Shown here piece by piece: positions 4,675 through 5,998 of a stretch of 5,998 bases of DNA. The DNA is taken from contig CAMLME010000116.1 of NCBI GenBank assembly GCA_946481235.1, forward strand, positions 1 through 5,998. Reading direction: 5' to 3'. The stretch's first letter is position 1. Each line of letters starts with the position of its first letter. A model generated the notes under the pieces. It saw nothing but the letters and a program-made list of their open reading frames with translations. It was not told the DNA's origin and did not search any database. The DNA comes from an uncultured Methylobacillus sp. (lineage in GTDB: Bacteria > Pseudomonadota > Gammaproteobacteria > Burkholderiales > Methylophilaceae). The position numbers were made by a program, and so were the translations under genes.

Positions 4675-5998
4675 ATGACTACAGCAACAGCGGAACATCA
4701 TCACGATGATCACCCGACGGGGATCATGCGTTGGTTGACGACCACCAACCACAAGGACATCGGTACGATGTACCTGACCTTTTCGCTCATCATGTTCCTG
4801 GTGGGCGGGTCGATGATCCTGGCGGTTCGCGCCGAACTGTTCCAACCCGGCTTGCAGTTGATGCAACCGGAATTCTTCAACCAATTGATCGGCGTGCATG
4901 CGCTGGTGATGATTTTCGCGGCGCTGATGCCCGCGGCCACCGGCTTTGCCAACTGGATGCTGCCATTGCAGCTCGGCGCTCCCGATATGGCGCTGCCCCG
5001 CCTCAACAACTGGGGTTTCTGGCTGTTGCCGCCTGCTGCGATCCTCTTGACGCTGCCGTTCATGCTGGCACTGTTCGGCATCGGTGACGGCGCCATCGCA
5101 ACCGGCTGGACGTTCTACACCCCGCTGTCCGTACAAGGCGGCATGGGCGTCGACTTCGCGATTTTCGCGGTGCACTTGCTGGGGATTTCCTCGGTGATGG
5201 GCTCCATTAACGTGCTGGTCACTATCTTCAACATGCGCGCGCCTGGCATGACACTGATGAAAATGCCGCTGTTTGCATGGGGCTGGATGATCACCGCCTT
5301 CCTGCTGATCGCGACCATTCCGGTTCTGGCCGGCGCCGTAACCATGCTGCTGACTGATCGCCACTTCGGCACGCACTTCTTCGATGCTGCGGGCGGCGGC
5401 GATCCGATCCTGTTCCAGCATCTGTTCTGGTTCTTCGGTCACCCCGAGGTGTATATCCTGCTGTTGCCAGTATGGGGCCTGATCCCGCACATCCTGTCGG
5501 CTTTCTCGCGTAAGCCGACCTATGGCTACAAGGCACAGGTCTACTCTTTCTGGGCCATCGGTGTTCTTTCCGTCGTCGTGTGGGCGCACCATTTCTTCAC
5601 CATCGGCATGCCAGTCCCGGCACTGCTCTACTTCATGTACAGCACGATGGCGATTTCGTTGCCTCTCGCGGTGCTGTTCTTCTGCTGGATCGCGACCATG
5701 TGGAAGGGTGCGATGAGCTTCGAAACCCCGATGCTGTTCGCCACCGGCTGGATTATCCTGTTCGGCATTGGCGGCCTCACTGGGCTGGTGCTGGCCGACG
5801 TCGCGGCGGATGCGCAATATCACCACTCCTACTTCGTAGTGGCGCACTTCCACTACACGCTGTTCGCCGGCGGCATCATGGGCATCATGGCGGGTGTGTA
5901 CTACTGGCTGCCCAAGATGACCGGCCACATGTACAGCGAAACACTGGGCAAGCTGCACTTCTGGCTGACCGCGATCGCCTTCAACCTGACCTTCATTC
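4675..5998 (+). CDS. coxA: Cytochrome c oxidase subunit I, A-type, lacking K-channel residues (3' end outside window)
   Basis: Subunit I holds heme a and the heme a3/CuB site that reduces O2 to water and pumps protons. The window covers 441 residues; judged by family length of about 520-540, some 80-100 are missing. The start ATG at 4675 has GAGGAG at 4663-4668. After a His/Asp-rich N-terminus (7-13), metal ligands are all present: His75 and His393 for heme a, His391 for heme a3, and His256, His305 and His306 for CuB. The cross-link tyrosine is Tyr260, and GHPEVY places the protein in the A1 type with Glu258. D-channel positions Asp104, Asn111, Asn93, Asn179, Ser172 and Ser173 are retained. 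Missing are the K-channel Ser (Pro271), Thr (Leu331) and Lys (Leu334). The Mg-site Asp is His384. The frame is clean, so this is not a damaged gene. Confidence 0.97.
   Translation, partial: MTTATAEHHHDDHPTGIMRWLTTTNHKDIGTMYLTFSLIMFLVGGSMILAVRAELFQPGLQLMQPEFFNQLIGVHALVMIFAALMPAATGFANWMLPLQLGAPDMALPRLNNWGFWLLPPAAILLTLPFMLALFGIGDGAIATGWTFYTPLSVQGGMGVDFAIFAVHLLGISSVMGSINVLVTIFNMRAPGMTLMKMPLFAWGWMITAFLLIATIPVLAGAVTMLLTDRHFGTHFFDAAGGGDPILFQHLFWFFGHPEVYILLLPVWGLIPHILSAFSRKPTYGYKAQVYSFWAIGVLSVVVWAHHFFTIGMPVPALLYFMYSTMAISLPLAVLFFCWIATMWKGAMSFETPMLFATGWIILFGIGGLTGLVLADVAADAQYHHSYFVVAHFHYTLFAGGIMGIMAGVYYWLPKMTGHMYSETLGKLHFWLTAIAFNLTFI

Noticed and set aside
5641..5700. Frameshift or sequencing error explaining the missing K-channel lysine
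   Set aside because: The stretch aligns without gaps and conserved residues flank it on both sides (Pro330, WIATMW). The changes are several separate codons, and subunit II changes in parallel.
4654..5958. 434-residue open frame antisense to coxA
   Set aside because: Its composition (very rich in His, Gln, Arg, Glu) is that of a shadow frame opposite a GC-biased hydrophobic gene. It has no motif, and coxA is certain on the other strand.
4675..5998. Reading the oxidase as a nitric-oxide-reductase-like enzyme (sNOR or NorB) because of the missing K-channel
   Set aside because: The D-channel, Glu258, the cross-link Tyr260 and a CuA plus cytochrome c subunit II are all present, which fits an A1-type oxygen reductase better.

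Overview
The window looks like a piece of a proteobacterial chromosome, most likely betaproteobacterial and possibly Nitrosomonadales-like. This is an inference from the gene order DUF2244 - coxB - coxA, a CoxB with a fused cytochrome c domain, and the general style of the proteins. There are no insertion sequences, integrases, CRISPR arrays or long repeats. Gene density is high, with one real intergenic region of about 300 bases.

Left half, minus strand: three genes run leftwards and look like one transcription unit. queA (epoxyqueuosine formation in tRNA) comes first. Its last 8 bases overlap the start of a histidine-phosphatase gene of the CobC/GpmB type. A membrane-anchored Sel1-repeat protein follows and runs off the left edge. 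Diverging from queA is a tRNA-Leu(CAA) gene whose -35 element overlaps the queA start codon. The tRNA-Leu is not itself a queuosine substrate, so the pairing is probably positional.

Centre: bases 2701-2998 are AT-rich and hold no gene. They carry two small hairpin regions, one of which (2918-2956) resembles a weak terminator or attenuator upstream of the respiratory genes.

Right half, plus strand: a DUF2244 membrane protein, coxB and coxA (truncated by the window end) are spaced 23 and 21 bases apart, each with a good Shine-Dalgarno site. They encode an uncharacterised membrane protein plus the two core subunits of an A-type, caa3-like terminal oxidase. The electron route would be fused cytochrome c to CuA (subunit II) to heme a to heme a3/CuB (subunit I).

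The most unusual observation is in this oxidase. All metal ligands, the cross-link tyrosine and the main D-channel residues are present. Yet the four best-known K-channel residues are all replaced by residues expected to be non-functional: subunit I Ser to Pro271, Thr to Leu331 and Lys to Leu334, and subunit II Glu to Gln89. A Mg/Mn-site aspartate is also replaced by His384. Coordinated loss across two genes suggests a genuine oxidase lineage with a remodelled proton-entry route rather than a random mutation or sequencing error.
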